Shown here piece after piece: positions 9,660-18,923 of a stretch of 64,000 nt of DNA. A program made the position numbers and the translations under genes. Each line of letters begins with the position of its first letter. Positions within the stretch are counted from its first letter, which is position 1. This DNA comes from Flaviramulus multivorans (GTDB lineage: Bacteria > Bacteroidota > Bacteroidia > Flavobacteriales > Flavobacteriaceae): the NCBI RefSeq assembly GCF_021728415.1, contig NZ_JAKKDV010000006.1:62001-126000 (forward strand), in the 5' to 3' direction. The notes under the pieces are model-generated. The model did not search any database and was not told where the DNA came from. It saw only the letters and a program-made list of their open reading frames with translations.

Positions 9660-10760
9660 TCAAACCCGCTCTAATTTAACGGGGTACGCTTTATTAGCAT
9701 TCCATTGGCAGACATATAAATTTTCATCTTTATCGACACACACGTCATGGCAATGATGAAAAATGGGCTGTTCTTGCACCATTCGTTGTAATTTCCCTTT
9801 TTTGTATTTTGGTTTTGTCCCTCCTGGGTTAGAAACCACCTTGCTTTTTTCATCTAAAATAGTAACAAAACCAGATTTAGGGTTTATATTAAAAGGATGC
9901 GTATTCTTATTGCCTTCTACATAATCTATCTCTGATGACCAACAGACTCCAGAATACAAGTTTTTATTATGAATTACTGGCCGACATACAAATGCCCCAG
10001 GCAAATCAATTTGTTCTATATATTTGCCCTCTAAGGTGAAACGTTTAAAACAATTTGCCGCTCTTGATGTAATTAACAAAGTAGGCTCACCTTTACCCCT
10101 ATAATCAATACACACCCCATGAGCGGTTTGAAATTGATTTTGTTCTGTGCCTCTTCCTTCTCCAATTTTTCTAATAAATTCACCGTCTTTTGTAAATTGT
10201 AAAATGTAATTAGATCCATAACCGTCGGCAAGATAAATATCTCCATTGGGTCCTATGGCAGATTCTGTGGGTTTAAAAGGAGCGTCTTTATCATAAGCCC
10301 CATATTCAGAAGGGTGGCCTATTATCATCAGCTCTCTACCATTCGTTGTTGTTTTTATTAGGCTTTCTCCTTTAGTATCACAGATAAATAAAAAATCTTC
10401 AGAACCATCATTCCATAGCGATAAACCATGTCCACCTCTATATCGAATACCCCAAGAGTCTAATAATTTTCCTGATTTATCATAAATCAAAATGTTGTTA
10501 TGCGTATCATCCCCCACCATAATCAGGCGTCCTTTAGAGTCCATTACCATTTCATGACAATTCTTTACAGGTGTAATAGTTCTATCTAAATCGCCCCATG
10601 ACTTGTGTACCTTGTATTTAAAATCACCATGACCAATTACTTCATCATACATTTCAGGTTTTGATTTTAATATGTTGAAATGCGGAACAACCACCAAGCC
10701 TAAACTTACTTTTGCAGTAGTATTTATAAATGTTCGACGATTTATTATAGACTTTGTCAT
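9660..10760 (-). CDS. NHL-repeat / six-bladed beta-propeller protein, Tat-exported
   Basis: A 366-residue propeller protein of unknown function. The N-terminus INRRTFINTTAKVSLG is a twin-arginine signal, so export is in the folded state. Repeats of the NHL kind are visible: KNCHEMVMDSKGRLIMVGD, PTESAIGPNGDIYLADGYG, TAHGVCIDYRGKG and HHCHDVCVDKDENLYVCQW. Several conserved His and Cys residues (NCHE, HHCHD) could bind metal or substrate. It is the third gene of an operon with DUF1501 and PSCyt/DUF1549/DUF1553 genes (14- and 10-base gaps), a grouping familiar from Planctomycetes and Verrucomicrobia. No catalytic role can be assigned. Confidence 0.82.
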   Translation of the reverse strand: MTKSIINRRTFINTTAKVSLGLVVVPHFNILKSKPEMYDEVIGHGDFKYKVHKSWGDLDRTITPVKNCHEMVMDSKGRLIMVGDDTHNNILIYDKSGKLLDSWGIRYRGGHGLSLWNDGSEDFLFICDTKGESLIKTTTNGRELMIIGHPSEYGAYDKDAPFKPTESAIGPNGDIYLADGYGSNYILQFTKDGEFIRKIGEGRGTEQNQFQTAHGVCIDYRGKGEPTLLITSRAANCFKRFTLEGKYIEQIDLPGAFVCRPVIHNKNLYSGVCWSSEIDYVEGNKNTHPFNINPKSGFVTILDEKSKVVSNPGGTKPKYKKGKLQRMVQEQPIFHHCHDVCVDKDENLYVCQWNANKAYPVKLERV

Positions 10761-10773
10761 GGTTGTTTTGATT

Positions 10774-12237
10774 TTAAGCGACGTTTTCTTTTGAAGATTT
10801 CATAGGATTACCAAATAAATCTAGTATTGGTTGGCCTTTACCATCTGGGGTAGTATAAAAAGGTCTACCTTCTATTTCATAATGGGTTTCTGGATGAATT
10901 CCTAAAGCATGATAAATAGATTGATGCACTTGGTCTATCACGACAGGATTTTCTACAGAAGAACAAGGTCTCTCGTCGGCAGTTTTACCATAAACCAACC
11001 CTTTTTTTATACCACCACCCCACATGAGAATAGAGCTTCCATCTGTAAAATGGCGATGCATGCCATAATGCTTTTCGTGCTCAATAATATCAGGTTGATT
11101 TACTTGGTCTTTTACCTTTTTACCTGGCCTACCTTCCATAATGGCATCACGACTAAACTCACTGGCTAGAATTATCAATGTTCTATCGAGGTGCCCACTT
11201 TCATCTAAATCTTTAACAAGTTGAGCTATAGGTTTGTCTATTAACTGTTTCATTTTTACAAGTCTTGTATGCCCATTTTCATGAGTGTCCCAGCCTAAAA
11301 AAGGTTCATATTCGGTAGACACACTAATAAAACGCCCTCCATTTTGAGCTAAACGCTTTGCTAACAAACAACCTAGTCCAAAACGCCCTGTGTTATATGT
11401 GTCATATACCTCTTTAGGTTCTTGTGATAAATCGAAAACCTTGGCTTCTGGCGAATTCAATAAACGATATGACTGTTCCATTGAACGCATTAAAGACTCA
11501 CGCTGATAATCACTGGCCTGCTCCATCACTTCGCTTTTATTTGCGAGTTCTTTAAACAGTTTATAACGCGCTTCAAAACGTTTAAGAGACATTCCCTTTG
11601 GAGGACGCACACTTTCCAAACCACTTGATGGGTCTGGAATTAAGAACGGACCAAATTCAGTACCTAAAAACCCTGAAGAGTGAAATGCTTTTAACTCTTC
11701 TGATTCCCCCATTGTAAAACGTTGCCCCATGGCTATAAAAGGTGGAATTACAGGGTTTGCTGGCCCCAATTCCTTAGCTATCCAAGCCCCAATATGTGGT
11801 GCCTGTACAGATTGTGGTGGCTCATAACAAGTATGCCAATGGTATTGATGACGGGTATGTAAAATATGTCCTAAATCGGCTGATTTATATGAACGAATTA
11901 TAGCTCCTTTATCCATTATGCTGCCTATAGATTCTAATCCTTTTGAAAAATATAAATCATCAACTACAGTTGGTTTTTTAGGAAATGTACTTAACACTCG
12001 CTTACTTTCCACGCCTTTTTCAAACGGCACATAAGCTTTAGGGTCAAAGGTTTCGGTATGCGCCATTCCTCCTGCCATCCAAAGTAAAATGACAGTATCT
12101 GCAGTTGAAGCCATTTTTTGAACTTCAGGCGAACATGAACTTAAAAAACTAAAACCCGGAATTGTAGTTGCAGCCGCTGATAAACTAGCAGCACTCATTT
12201 TCTTCAAAAAATCTCTACGTGACTTATTTGTATCCAT
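10774..12237 (-). CDS. DUF1501 protein, Tat-exported lipoprotein, alkaline-phosphatase/sulfatase-like fold
   Basis: A 487-residue DUF1501 protein. KSRRDFLKKM is a twin-arginine motif and FSFLSSC (Cys35) a possible lipobox. The family is related to the alkaline phosphatase/sulfatase superfamily; the segments VILLWMAGGMAHTETFDPK, FISVSTEYEPFLGWDTHENGHTRL and RTLIILASEFSRD agree with this. No CxPSR formylglycine motif is present, so it is not an ordinary S1 sulfatase. DUF1501 genes are typically paired with DUF1549/DUF1553 cytochromes, as here. Its reaction is unknown. Being under the ulvan operator suggests a role on ulvan fragments or another sulfated substrate, which is inference only. Confidence 0.88.
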   Translation of the reverse strand: MDTNKSRRDFLKKMSAASLSAAATTIPGFSFLSSCSPEVQKMASTADTVILLWMAGGMAHTETFDPKAYVPFEKGVESKRVLSTFPKKPTVVDDLYFSKGLESIGSIMDKGAIIRSYKSADLGHILHTRHQYHWHTCYEPPQSVQAPHIGAWIAKELGPANPVIPPFIAMGQRFTMGESEELKAFHSSGFLGTEFGPFLIPDPSSGLESVRPPKGMSLKRFEARYKLFKELANKSEVMEQASDYQRESLMRSMEQSYRLLNSPEAKVFDLSQEPKEVYDTYNTGRFGLGCLLAKRLAQNGGRFISVSTEYEPFLGWDTHENGHTRLVKMKQLIDKPIAQLVKDLDESGHLDRTLIILASEFSRDAIMEGRPGKKVKDQVNQPDIIEHEKHYGMHRHFTDGSSILMWGGGIKKGLVYGKTADERPCSSVENPVVIDQVHQSIYHALGIHPETHYEIEGRPFYTTPDGKGQPILDLFGNPMKSSKENVA

Positions 12238-12246
12238 TTTTCCTTT

Positions 12247-15081
12247 TTAGTTGATAAACTGAAATTCTGGAGACATTAAAACAGCCCAAAATACATCTTG
12301 CAATTGTTCTTGCTTTGGATTCTTTCCTAAAACATTCAGCATAATTGTTTTTTCTTCATTTGATGGTTCTCTATTTAATGCCTTTTGATATAAGTTTTTT
12401 ACAATTGCTCTGCTATCATCTCCATAATTTTTTAACCATGATTGTGCTCCTTCTTCTAAAATTCCGTAAAAAAACTCTCCATTTGTTAGTTCTAAAGCTT
12501 GTAATAAAGTCGCTTGATCTTCTCTCGAAGTGGTAACAATTTCTCTACTAGGCCTACCTAAAGCTTTCATAAAGGGGTGTTGCTTTACCAAACTAGCACG
12601 TGCAAATTTTTCGTTGTGGGGTTTAAAGGTGAAATCGAGCAGTTGTCCCCAATTTTTAAAATTTCCAGTACTATAATTTCTAACTTTTTCCCATGAACTA
12701 TCATCATATGCAACCGCAACCCAATCACCTTCCGGTAGTTCTCGAGAACTCACCCATGAGGTATCAGATTTTAATAGTATGGATTTGCCCGACGCATAAT
12801 CCAATTTTAAAGCGAACAAAATACCTGCAGGATTCGCAATAGCTCCTGTGTTTCCACCTTCAATGGCGATGGTATTTTTTCCTGGCTTTAATTGTTTGGT
12901 GATATCAATTTTGTCTACAACCTTCCAGTTTTCGTTCGCCATTAATTTTTTTCCGTTAAGATAAAGCACATATGAATTATCTACAGAAATTAAAATCTCT
13001 CCTTTCTTTATCGCTTCTTTTGAGACATTAAATGATTTTCTAAAATATCTTTTACCAGGTTCAGGTAATACCACCCTTCCCAACTCTTCTTCTAAATGCC
13101 AAATACGTATAGCGTTAATATCATCGCCATTAGGATTGAATGCTACCTGTGGATACAAAGGCGCAATAATTTGACTAACGGCATCCGAAAATTGCTCAGC
13201 ACTAAGTCGGCGCGTTACAGGACCTTTAAAAACATACTTGGTTTTTAAGTCCTCTTCTTTTCTATAATTGACCATAGGTAATTGATAGACTTTAGAAGTC
13301 ATGATGCGCTTAATTAAATGTTTCAAGTCTGAGCCCGAATCCACAAAATCTGCCGACAACCAATCAAGCACATGGGCATCCCATGGTGCATTATCCATTT
13401 CATCTAAAGGTTCAACAATGCCACGACCCATCAATCGGTCCCAAAACCTATTGGTAATGGTACGGTACAACCTTCCGTTATCTCGTTGTACCATAACCTC
13501 AGCAAGCTTTAACAACCTATCCTTAACCGTTTCACCTTCTACGCTACCAAGTTCAGGATATAAAAAATTAGCCTTCGCCATTTTGCCAATTGGTTTATCA
13601 CATCGATTCAATTCTAGAATAGTATCAGAAAAAACAGTTGCAAAACCGTAAGCCTGTTCTAAGGTTAAGTTACTCACAAAACTATTATGGCAAGAAGCAC
13701 ATTTTACATTAACCCCCATAAGGGACTGACCAATATTTTGCGCAGCTTGCATCTCTGTTCTCTGGCTAGCATTAACCACACCGCGCCATTGAATCCCTTG
13801 AATAAAGCCTTCTGAACCCCTAACAGGGTTTACCAATTCAGTTACCACTTGATCGTACGACTTATTATTCATTAAAGAAGCAAACAACCAATTTGTAATT
13901 GGTTTTTTATCACCTACACTATAATAGTCGTTTCGTAATAAATCATTCCAGAAGCTCAGCCAATGTTGAGTATAGTTTTTATTATCATTTAATAAAGAGT
14001 CAATTAATATTTCACGTTTATTAGGACTTAAGTCTTCTTTAAACTTTTGAATCGCTTCTGGTTCAGGAAGCAATCCAACAACGTCCATATATGCCCGTCT
14101 AATAAAAGTTCTATCATCTACCAATTCTGGCCAGTCAAGATTATTTTTATCAAAATAATTATTAATTAATTTATCTAGCGGATGTTCTAAGTTTTCTGCA
14201 TTTGGAATTTGTGGTTTAACCAGAGCTAATTCTGCTTCAGGGAAAACTTTAACCGCTTGATCTGACCAATGAGCGCCTGTTTCAATCCAAAGCTTTACAA
14301 GTTCTATTTCATCTGAGGTTAGCAATTTACCTTTGGTTGGCATAACCTCCTTATGATATGCTGGGAGCGTAATACGCCTGTACAATTCACTTTCTTTAGG
14401 TTTTCCTAGAACCACTACTAATCCTGATTCTCCTCCTTTAAAAACACCTTTTTTATGCTCTAGAACTAACCCTCCTTTTTGTTTATTTTCGCTATGACAT
14501 TGGTAGCATTTATGAGCAAAAAGCCCTCTTACTTCTAAGTTTAATTTATCTTTTTGCAATTCTGATAAGGAATCTGATGCATTAAGTTCAGACAGTAAAG
14601 CTTTAGACTTTTCATTATCATAATTGTTTTTATTTCCCGGTAAAACAGCTGTTAGATAATCTTCCCCATGTGTTAAACTAGCACCTAAATGTCCTGCAAT
14701 AGTTAAAAAAACAACGGTGGCAAAAAGCATAAATCGATAAGTTTTTAAATTAACTTTTGATTTTTTAAAACTATTTTTTAAAATAATGGCAGTAATAATG
14801 GCTAAAACAGCCGTAGCGATTCCTGTGTATTGATGGTTGTTTACTAAATCACTACTGTACTCATCTTGAGTTTTTAAAAACCAACCAAAAAGTGCCGAAA
14901 ATAAAGCAAAACCTGCTCCAATATAAACCATAAGATTTATACCTTCTCTTAGTCCTTTACGCCTTCCATTTATAGTCAGTAATTCTAAAATAAAGCCAAC
15001 AACCAAAAGTCCAATTGGAAAATGAACTAATAATGGATGTAAACGCCCTAAAAATTGTAATATCCAATCTATGTTTTCCAT
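12247..15081 (-). CDS. Membrane-anchored PSCyt1/DUF1549/DUF1553 c-type cytochrome protein with DUF2231 region
   Basis: A 944-residue multidomain protein. Residues about 10-145 hold four predicted transmembrane helices of DUF2231 type (LGRLHPLLVHFPIGLLVVGF). A PSCyt1 cytochrome domain follows with the heme c site CYQCH (Cys192-His196) and MPTKGKLL as the distal region. DUF1549 (PSCyt2) spans about 300-510 and has a second CxxCH, CASCH, near 460. DUF1553 (PSD1) reaches the C-terminus and is interrupted near 675-800 by a jelly-roll resembling those in rhamnosidases (SVDNSYVLYLNGKKL). Such proteins are common in Planctomycetes, less so in flavobacteria. It leads the operon and is preceded by the regulon operator. 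An electron-transfer partner for the DUF1501/NHL proteins is possible; the reaction is unknown. Confidence 0.9.
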   Translation of the reverse strand: MENIDWILQFLGRLHPLLVHFPIGLLVVGFILELLTINGRRKGLREGINLMVYIGAGFALFSALFGWFLKTQDEYSSDLVNNHQYTGIATAVLAIITAIILKNSFKKSKVNLKTYRFMLFATVVFLTIAGHLGASLTHGEDYLTAVLPGNKNNYDNEKSKALLSELNASDSLSELQKDKLNLEVRGLFAHKCYQCHSENKQKGGLVLEHKKGVFKGGESGLVVVLGKPKESELYRRITLPAYHKEVMPTKGKLLTSDEIELVKLWIETGAHWSDQAVKVFPEAELALVKPQIPNAENLEHPLDKLINNYFDKNNLDWPELVDDRTFIRRAYMDVVGLLPEPEAIQKFKEDLSPNKREILIDSLLNDNKNYTQHWLSFWNDLLRNDYYSVGDKKPITNWLFASLMNNKSYDQVVTELVNPVRGSEGFIQGIQWRGVVNASQRTEMQAAQNIGQSLMGVNVKCASCHNSFVSNLTLEQAYGFATVFSDTILELNRCDKPIGKMAKANFLYPELGSVEGETVKDRLLKLAEVMVQRDNGRLYRTITNRFWDRLMGRGIVEPLDEMDNAPWDAHVLDWLSADFVDSGSDLKHLIKRIMTSKVYQLPMVNYRKEEDLKTKYVFKGPVTRRLSAEQFSDAVSQIIAPLYPQVAFNPNGDDINAIRIWHLEEELGRVVLPEPGKRYFRKSFNVSKEAIKKGEILISVDNSYVLYLNGKKLMANENWKVVDKIDITKQLKPGKNTIAIEGGNTGAIANPAGILFALKLDYASGKSILLKSDTSWVSSRELPEGDWVAVAYDDSSWEKVRNYSTGNFKNWGQLLDFTFKPHNEKFARASLVKQHPFMKALGRPSREIVTTSREDQATLLQALELTNGEFFYGILEEGAQSWLKNYGDDSRAIVKNLYQKALNREPSNEEKTIMLNVLGKNPKQEQLQDVFWAVLMSPEFQFIN

Positions 15082-15085
15082 AAGT

Positions 15086-15130
15086 CAATAATATTCATCT
15101 TATGACTAAGTCATATCCTGTACAATCCTG
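15086..15130 (-). promoter_or_regulatory. Promoter: operator plus -7 box for the cytochrome/DUF1501/NHL operon
   Basis: The operator at 15114-15130 reads CAGGATTGTACAGGATA. TATTATTG (15086-15093), one mismatch from TAnnTTTG, follows after exactly 20 bases. Only four bases separate this box from the ATG at 15081, so a transcript from it would be leaderless or would start inside the gene. Confidence 0.65.
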
Positions 15131-15145
15131 CACTTCTACTATTTT

Positions 15146-17062
15146 TTAACTTACTGTAATTGTTACAAGCAATTCTTTTTTACCTTCTTCAAAAAACACT
15201 TCTAAGGGCAATGCTTCGACTCCTGGTACCATATTAAAAGTTCTTTGACCTTCTATATCTTTCATAGCTATAGGTGCACTTGCCTTAATTATTACCAAAC
15301 CTTCTGACTTTTGAATGGTTATTTCTTTATCACTAATTTTGGTAACCGCTTCTCTATTTGGTGAAATTATTGGTAGAACAAATGCGGTTGGATTAGAGAT
15401 ATTTTTGTCTGATTTTACCTTAATTTGAAGACTCTCATTGGTAGATTTATAAGACAAATCAAATGCTGATGCAGTATCAGTAATAACTTCTCTTTTTTGA
15501 TTTTTTAAAGACACTTTAGAAAAAATAGTGATTTCTCCATTTTTGTCTTTAGATTTTGTTGTTGCTGATAAATCATAAAGATTTGTGTACCAAATATTAT
15601 CTTTAAAAGTTTCTATTCTTGGTGTTAATGCAATATCTTTAGTAGGTTGTGGTTGTTGGTTGTATGGCTCTACCATATGATATTCGGCCATACTTGCTGC
15701 ACATAACAACCCAACTTTATTATGGTATAGTACCCCAAAACTAGCGCCTGTTGCTTGACGAAAATCTTCTTTATAATGATACTCTGCATCGTAAGCACTC
15801 ACTGTTCCTCTCCAATCACCTCTTGCAAAAAGTGTAATATCTAAATCTTTAAAATATGTAATCCCGTCAGCCATTACTCTTGGCAATGCTATATCTGCAT
15901 TAATTTCTGGCAGATGCTCCCAATGATCTAGTAAAGCTGCTAACGGTTTTGCATGGGTAAACGTATGATGCACGCAAGGTGGAATTCCTGCCGATACATA
16001 ATGTGGCCCACCGTGAATTAAACCATCTGATGTGCAACGTTTTAATAATTCTGTGTTTTTTACTGCGGCTGTTCCAAAAACAGGATTGATATGTGCCATC
16101 ATCGCAAAGGCTGGTTGACTTCCATCGCAGGTTCTACTTCCCCAATAACTCCATTTATACATTCTGTTACCCCAACTATTATCCCAAGCACCATCTGGCA
16201 GCATAAATTCTAAATGACTATTTAATGATTTGGTCACTAATTGTAATAGTTCTTCATCATTTTCTTTAAGTGCATACATGACGATACTGTTTAACGATTC
16301 CTCGACATTGTAACCTAAATCAACTCCATGTAATCCTTTTTGACTTAATTTTTTAGAGCTTTTTTTACATTCACCATATAGAAAACCTTCGTTTTCTGTA
16401 AAATATGCTTTTACTTCTTGTGCTAGCTCTTTACTTTTTTCTTTAAAATCTTCTCTTTGTAAAAAGTCTCCAATTAAATTAAGTCCATAAATAGCCGTTG
16501 CTCCATAATTGATATTTGTAAAATCGATGGTAAATGTATCGTGAACATACTGACCAGCACGAGCTAAACGGTTGGTCCAAGATTCACGAGTTTTTTTATC
16601 TAAAACATGACCGTGATATTTTAAAGCTTCTGCTAAAGCAATGGCCCCAAAAACGGTAATTCCCTTCCATGATTTCGGATTAGGAACAACTGTCCATGCT
16701 CCATTTTCTTGGGAGACGTTATTTTCTGCCCAAGTCATCACCAACTTAGCTGCTTCGATATATTTTTCTTCTCTTGAAACATCGGCCATATACAGAAATG
16801 GATACACCGCATCCATACAACGTCCATGAATATGTGAACAAGACGGACAACCTAAGGCTCCATGCTTTTCTAAATTAGAAGGGTTATTAATCTGAACATT
16901 TATCATGCCATCACACCAATCTTTTAAAAGTTCAGAAATTAAATTTTTGAATTCCAGTGAGTGCTCTGGGTTATTAGCGCATGAATTTAAAATGCCAGCT
17001 ATTGGAAGCGAAAGTCCTACTCCTGCCAGCGTTGATATTTGTATAAAGTTGCGTCTTTTCAT
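15146..17062 (-). CDS. Putative ulvan-oligosaccharide dehydratase/lyase, (alpha/alpha)-barrel plus beta-sandwich
   Basis: A 638-residue protein with a twin-arginine start (MKRRNFIQ) and a possible lipobox (ILNSC, Cys28). Residues about 40-400 look like an alpha/alpha toroid: YPFLYMADVSREEKYIEAAKLVMTW, GITVFGAIALAEALKYHG, NYGATAIYGLNLIGDFL. A beta-rich region follows to the end, the layout seen in several lyase families. GCPSCSHIHGRCMD near 70-83 has clustered Cys/His. In the F. agariphila ulvan PUL, a novel oligosaccharide dehydratase (P29_PDnc, by memory) lies beside PL28. This gene is likewise beside a PL28 gene and is a candidate homologue, with or without that activity. It has its own operator upstream. 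Confidence 0.6.
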   Translation of the reverse strand: MKRRNFIQISTLAGVGLSLPIAGILNSCANNPEHSLEFKNLISELLKDWCDGMINVQINNPSNLEKHGALGCPSCSHIHGRCMDAVYPFLYMADVSREEKYIEAAKLVMTWAENNVSQENGAWTVVPNPKSWKGITVFGAIALAEALKYHGHVLDKKTRESWTNRLARAGQYVHDTFTIDFTNINYGATAIYGLNLIGDFLQREDFKEKSKELAQEVKAYFTENEGFLYGECKKSSKKLSQKGLHGVDLGYNVEESLNSIVMYALKENDEELLQLVTKSLNSHLEFMLPDGAWDNSWGNRMYKWSYWGSRTCDGSQPAFAMMAHINPVFGTAAVKNTELLKRCTSDGLIHGGPHYVSAGIPPCVHHTFTHAKPLAALLDHWEHLPEINADIALPRVMADGITYFKDLDITLFARGDWRGTVSAYDAEYHYKEDFRQATGASFGVLYHNKVGLLCAASMAEYHMVEPYNQQPQPTKDIALTPRIETFKDNIWYTNLYDLSATTKSKDKNGEITIFSKVSLKNQKREVITDTASAFDLSYKSTNESLQIKVKSDKNISNPTAFVLPIISPNREAVTKISDKEITIQKSEGLVIIKASAPIAMKDIEGQRTFNMVPGVEALPLEVFFEEGKKELLVTITVS

Positions 17063-17099
17063 ATTTATTAATTGAAGGTCTAAAGCATGCTTATGAAGC

Positions 17100-17144
17100 C
17101 GAATTTAAAAATGCATTTCGTAAAAACCATCCTGTTTTGTCCTG
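17100..17144 (-). promoter_or_regulatory. Promoter: operator plus -7 box for the alpha/alpha-barrel protein gene
   Basis: The operator at 17128-17144 reads CAGGACAAAACAGGATG. TAAATTCG (17100-17107), one mismatch from TAnnTTTG, lies 20 bases downstream. The start codon at 17062 is then about 37 bases further on. Confidence 0.65.
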
Positions 17145-17155
17145 TAATCTGAAAT

Positions 17156-17190
17156 AAAAAAAACCAGAAAAGAAATTTTTCTGGTTTTTT
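17156..17190. terminator. Bidirectional terminator hairpin after the PL28 gene
   Basis: An A-tract plus AACCAGAAAA pairs with TTTTTCTGGTT plus a T-tract around a loop of about four bases, so it can act on either strand. It lies 20 bases past the stop codon of the PL28 gene, just before the operator of the next unit. Confidence 0.8.
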
Positions 17191-17210
17191 ATGATTTGTT
17201 TAAACATCTC

Positions 17211-18758
17211 TTACTTCATCACAAGTCTCTTATGATATACTTTATTAGTATTATCAATAACTTTAATCAGATAAACGCCCGATTGAAAATCATTATCAAC
17301 TACAAGACTATCGTTGTTAGTAAACTTTTGATAAACCACCTTTCCTAAAACATCATAAATACTAACTTTTGCGCCATTCATATTTTTAAAAGATATGGTG
17401 AATCTATCCACTGAAGGATTAGGGTATACTTTTATTGTTGATAACAAAAGTTCATTATCATCAGTACTTAGCACTGTACTTGTTGGAATAGCTTCCCAAT
17501 TACTTCTATTATCTGACTCTAGAACTGAAATATGAGTTACGGTTCCATTTGCTTCATGATACAAGTACCTGCCACTGTTACCAGATTCAAACCTATAAGT
17601 ATCCTCTGTTTCATTATAATGTATTGTCCAAACTTTGTCACCATCACTTGAAGGCGCAGCATTTCCAGTACTTACAACTACATAAGGACCTCCTGGACCA
17701 CCAGAACCTGGTGCACGCAGTATTCCAAAAGTTTCACTATCAATATTAAAATAACTTCCGCTTTCTACAAAAGTCCAATGTGTGTTTTGAGCTTCACCCG
17801 AATCTGTCATAATAACTGGTGTGGCACTTGATCCTGCATCTGTTAAAAATTTACCTGTAGCTACATTTCTCAGCCTGTAAATATTATCAGCTGGATTTGG
17901 TCCGCCATTATCTACAATTTCTACCTTCTGGTACGTAGTATTTGCCCACCTAATTTGAGCTCTTCCTCCTTTAACTCTATATGCACCATATCTAATACCA
18001 GATTCCGTTCCTCTTTCTGGTTCAGGAATATTCCAATTAAAAACCTCTCCTCCAATTACCGCGTCACAATAATGAATTTTTTTAGTGGCATCGTTTGGGT
18101 CTTCTCTAAAACCTACCTCTAGTTCAAAACTGATTTCCGCATCTTTATTTACGTTCTTTAAAAAAACGATTTCCCTACCGCTTCCTTCGCCTCCACGATA
18201 TAAGATACGTTCAGCATAAATATCGAATGACATCTGCTTATCTGCATCGACACCAGTACCATATACGGGCTTAGCTAAATACAGACAAATTGCTGGATCT
18301 GGGGAACCTCCACCACCAGTGTGTTTTCCTTTAGCTTGTATTAAATAGCTCCCATCTTGGTTGGTTCCTGCGGTATCACCCACTTCAAGAACTCTTACAA
18401 CTCCTGTGAATCTTGCATAACTTCCTACACCTGTCTCCTGAGACCTACTTAATGAGCGTTCCATTCTAGGTTGCAAAGTTGTATCAAATTGATTTGAACC
18501 ATCTGTTATGTTGTACACACCCCAAGTTTTTCCATAAACATTGCTTTCTTTGTAATTTGCGTAACACGTACGGTCATCAATAGTTCCTACATTAACAGGG
18601 TTTGGTAAATCATCTGACGTCCTAGTAGCATTTGCACCATCTGGGTTACAAGTCGTATATGGTACTCCATCTTCATCAGGAGCAGTTTGTGCTGTTACAA
18701 AGCATGTTAAAAGCATTAAACAGTAAAACAACATGGATTTAAAAGTAATTTTTTTCAT
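17211..18758 (-). CDS. PL28 ulvan lyase with ricin-like domain and T9SS sorting domain
   Basis: A 515-residue endo-acting ulvan lyase that should cleave rhamnose-3-sulfate to uronic acid bonds by beta-elimination, leaving an unsaturated uronic end. A signal peptide (cleavage near TAQ) precedes the PL28 jelly roll at about 48-285, with [64 protein letters not shown] and [19 protein letters not shown]. Candidate catalytic residues are a Lys in AKGKH (143/145) and a Tyr near 257-260. A beta-trefoil-like, possibly glycan-binding domain spans about 290-425. A T9SS type A domain ends the protein, so it is secreted or surface bound. It is a paralogue of the plus-strand gene at 24012 and is flanked by its own operator and terminator. 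Confidence 0.95.
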   Translation of the reverse strand: MKKITFKSMLFYCLMLLTCFVTAQTAPDEDGVPYTTCNPDGANATRTSDDLPNPVNVGTIDDRTCYANYKESNVYGKTWGVYNITDGSNQFDTTLQPRMERSLSRSQETGVGSYARFTGVVRVLEVGDTAGTNQDGSYLIQAKGKHTGGGGSPDPAICLYLAKPVYGTGVDADKQMSFDIYAERILYRGGEGSGREIVFLKNVNKDAEISFELEVGFREDPNDATKKIHYCDAVIGGEVFNWNIPEPERGTESGIRYGAYRVKGGRAQIRWANTTYQKVEIVDNGGPNPADNIYRLRNVATGKFLTDAGSSATPVIMTDSGEAQNTHWTFVESGSYFNIDSETFGILRAPGSGGPGGPYVVVSTGNAAPSSDGDKVWTIHYNETEDTYRFESGNSGRYLYHEANGTVTHISVLESDNRSNWEAIPTSTVLSTDDNELLLSTIKVYPNPSVDRFTISFKNMNGAKVSIYDVLGKVVYQKFTNNDSLVVDNDFQSGVYLIKVIDNTNKVYHKRLVMK

Positions 18759-18828
18759 AGCTATTTGAGATATTTTTGAGTTGAAAATAACATCAATAAG
18801 ATAAAGTTCTTAAAAACTCCTGAAAAAG

Positions 18829-18845
18829 TGTCCTGAGCTATCCTG
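18829..18845 (-). promoter_or_regulatory. Operator for the secreted PL28 gene
   Basis: The minus strand reads CAGGATAGCTCAGGACA, 71 bases before the ATG at 18758. The second half-site ends CAGGACA instead of CAGGATA. No good -7 box lies at exactly 20 bases; GAACTTTA at 19 bases is a weak candidate. Confidence 0.55.
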
Positions 18846-18923
18846 ACTTTAAGACAAACGGACTAATAATTCGTTAAAACACTAAACTTTAACAAAAAAT
18901 TATGCTTCTAGTAGGTGAAAAGA

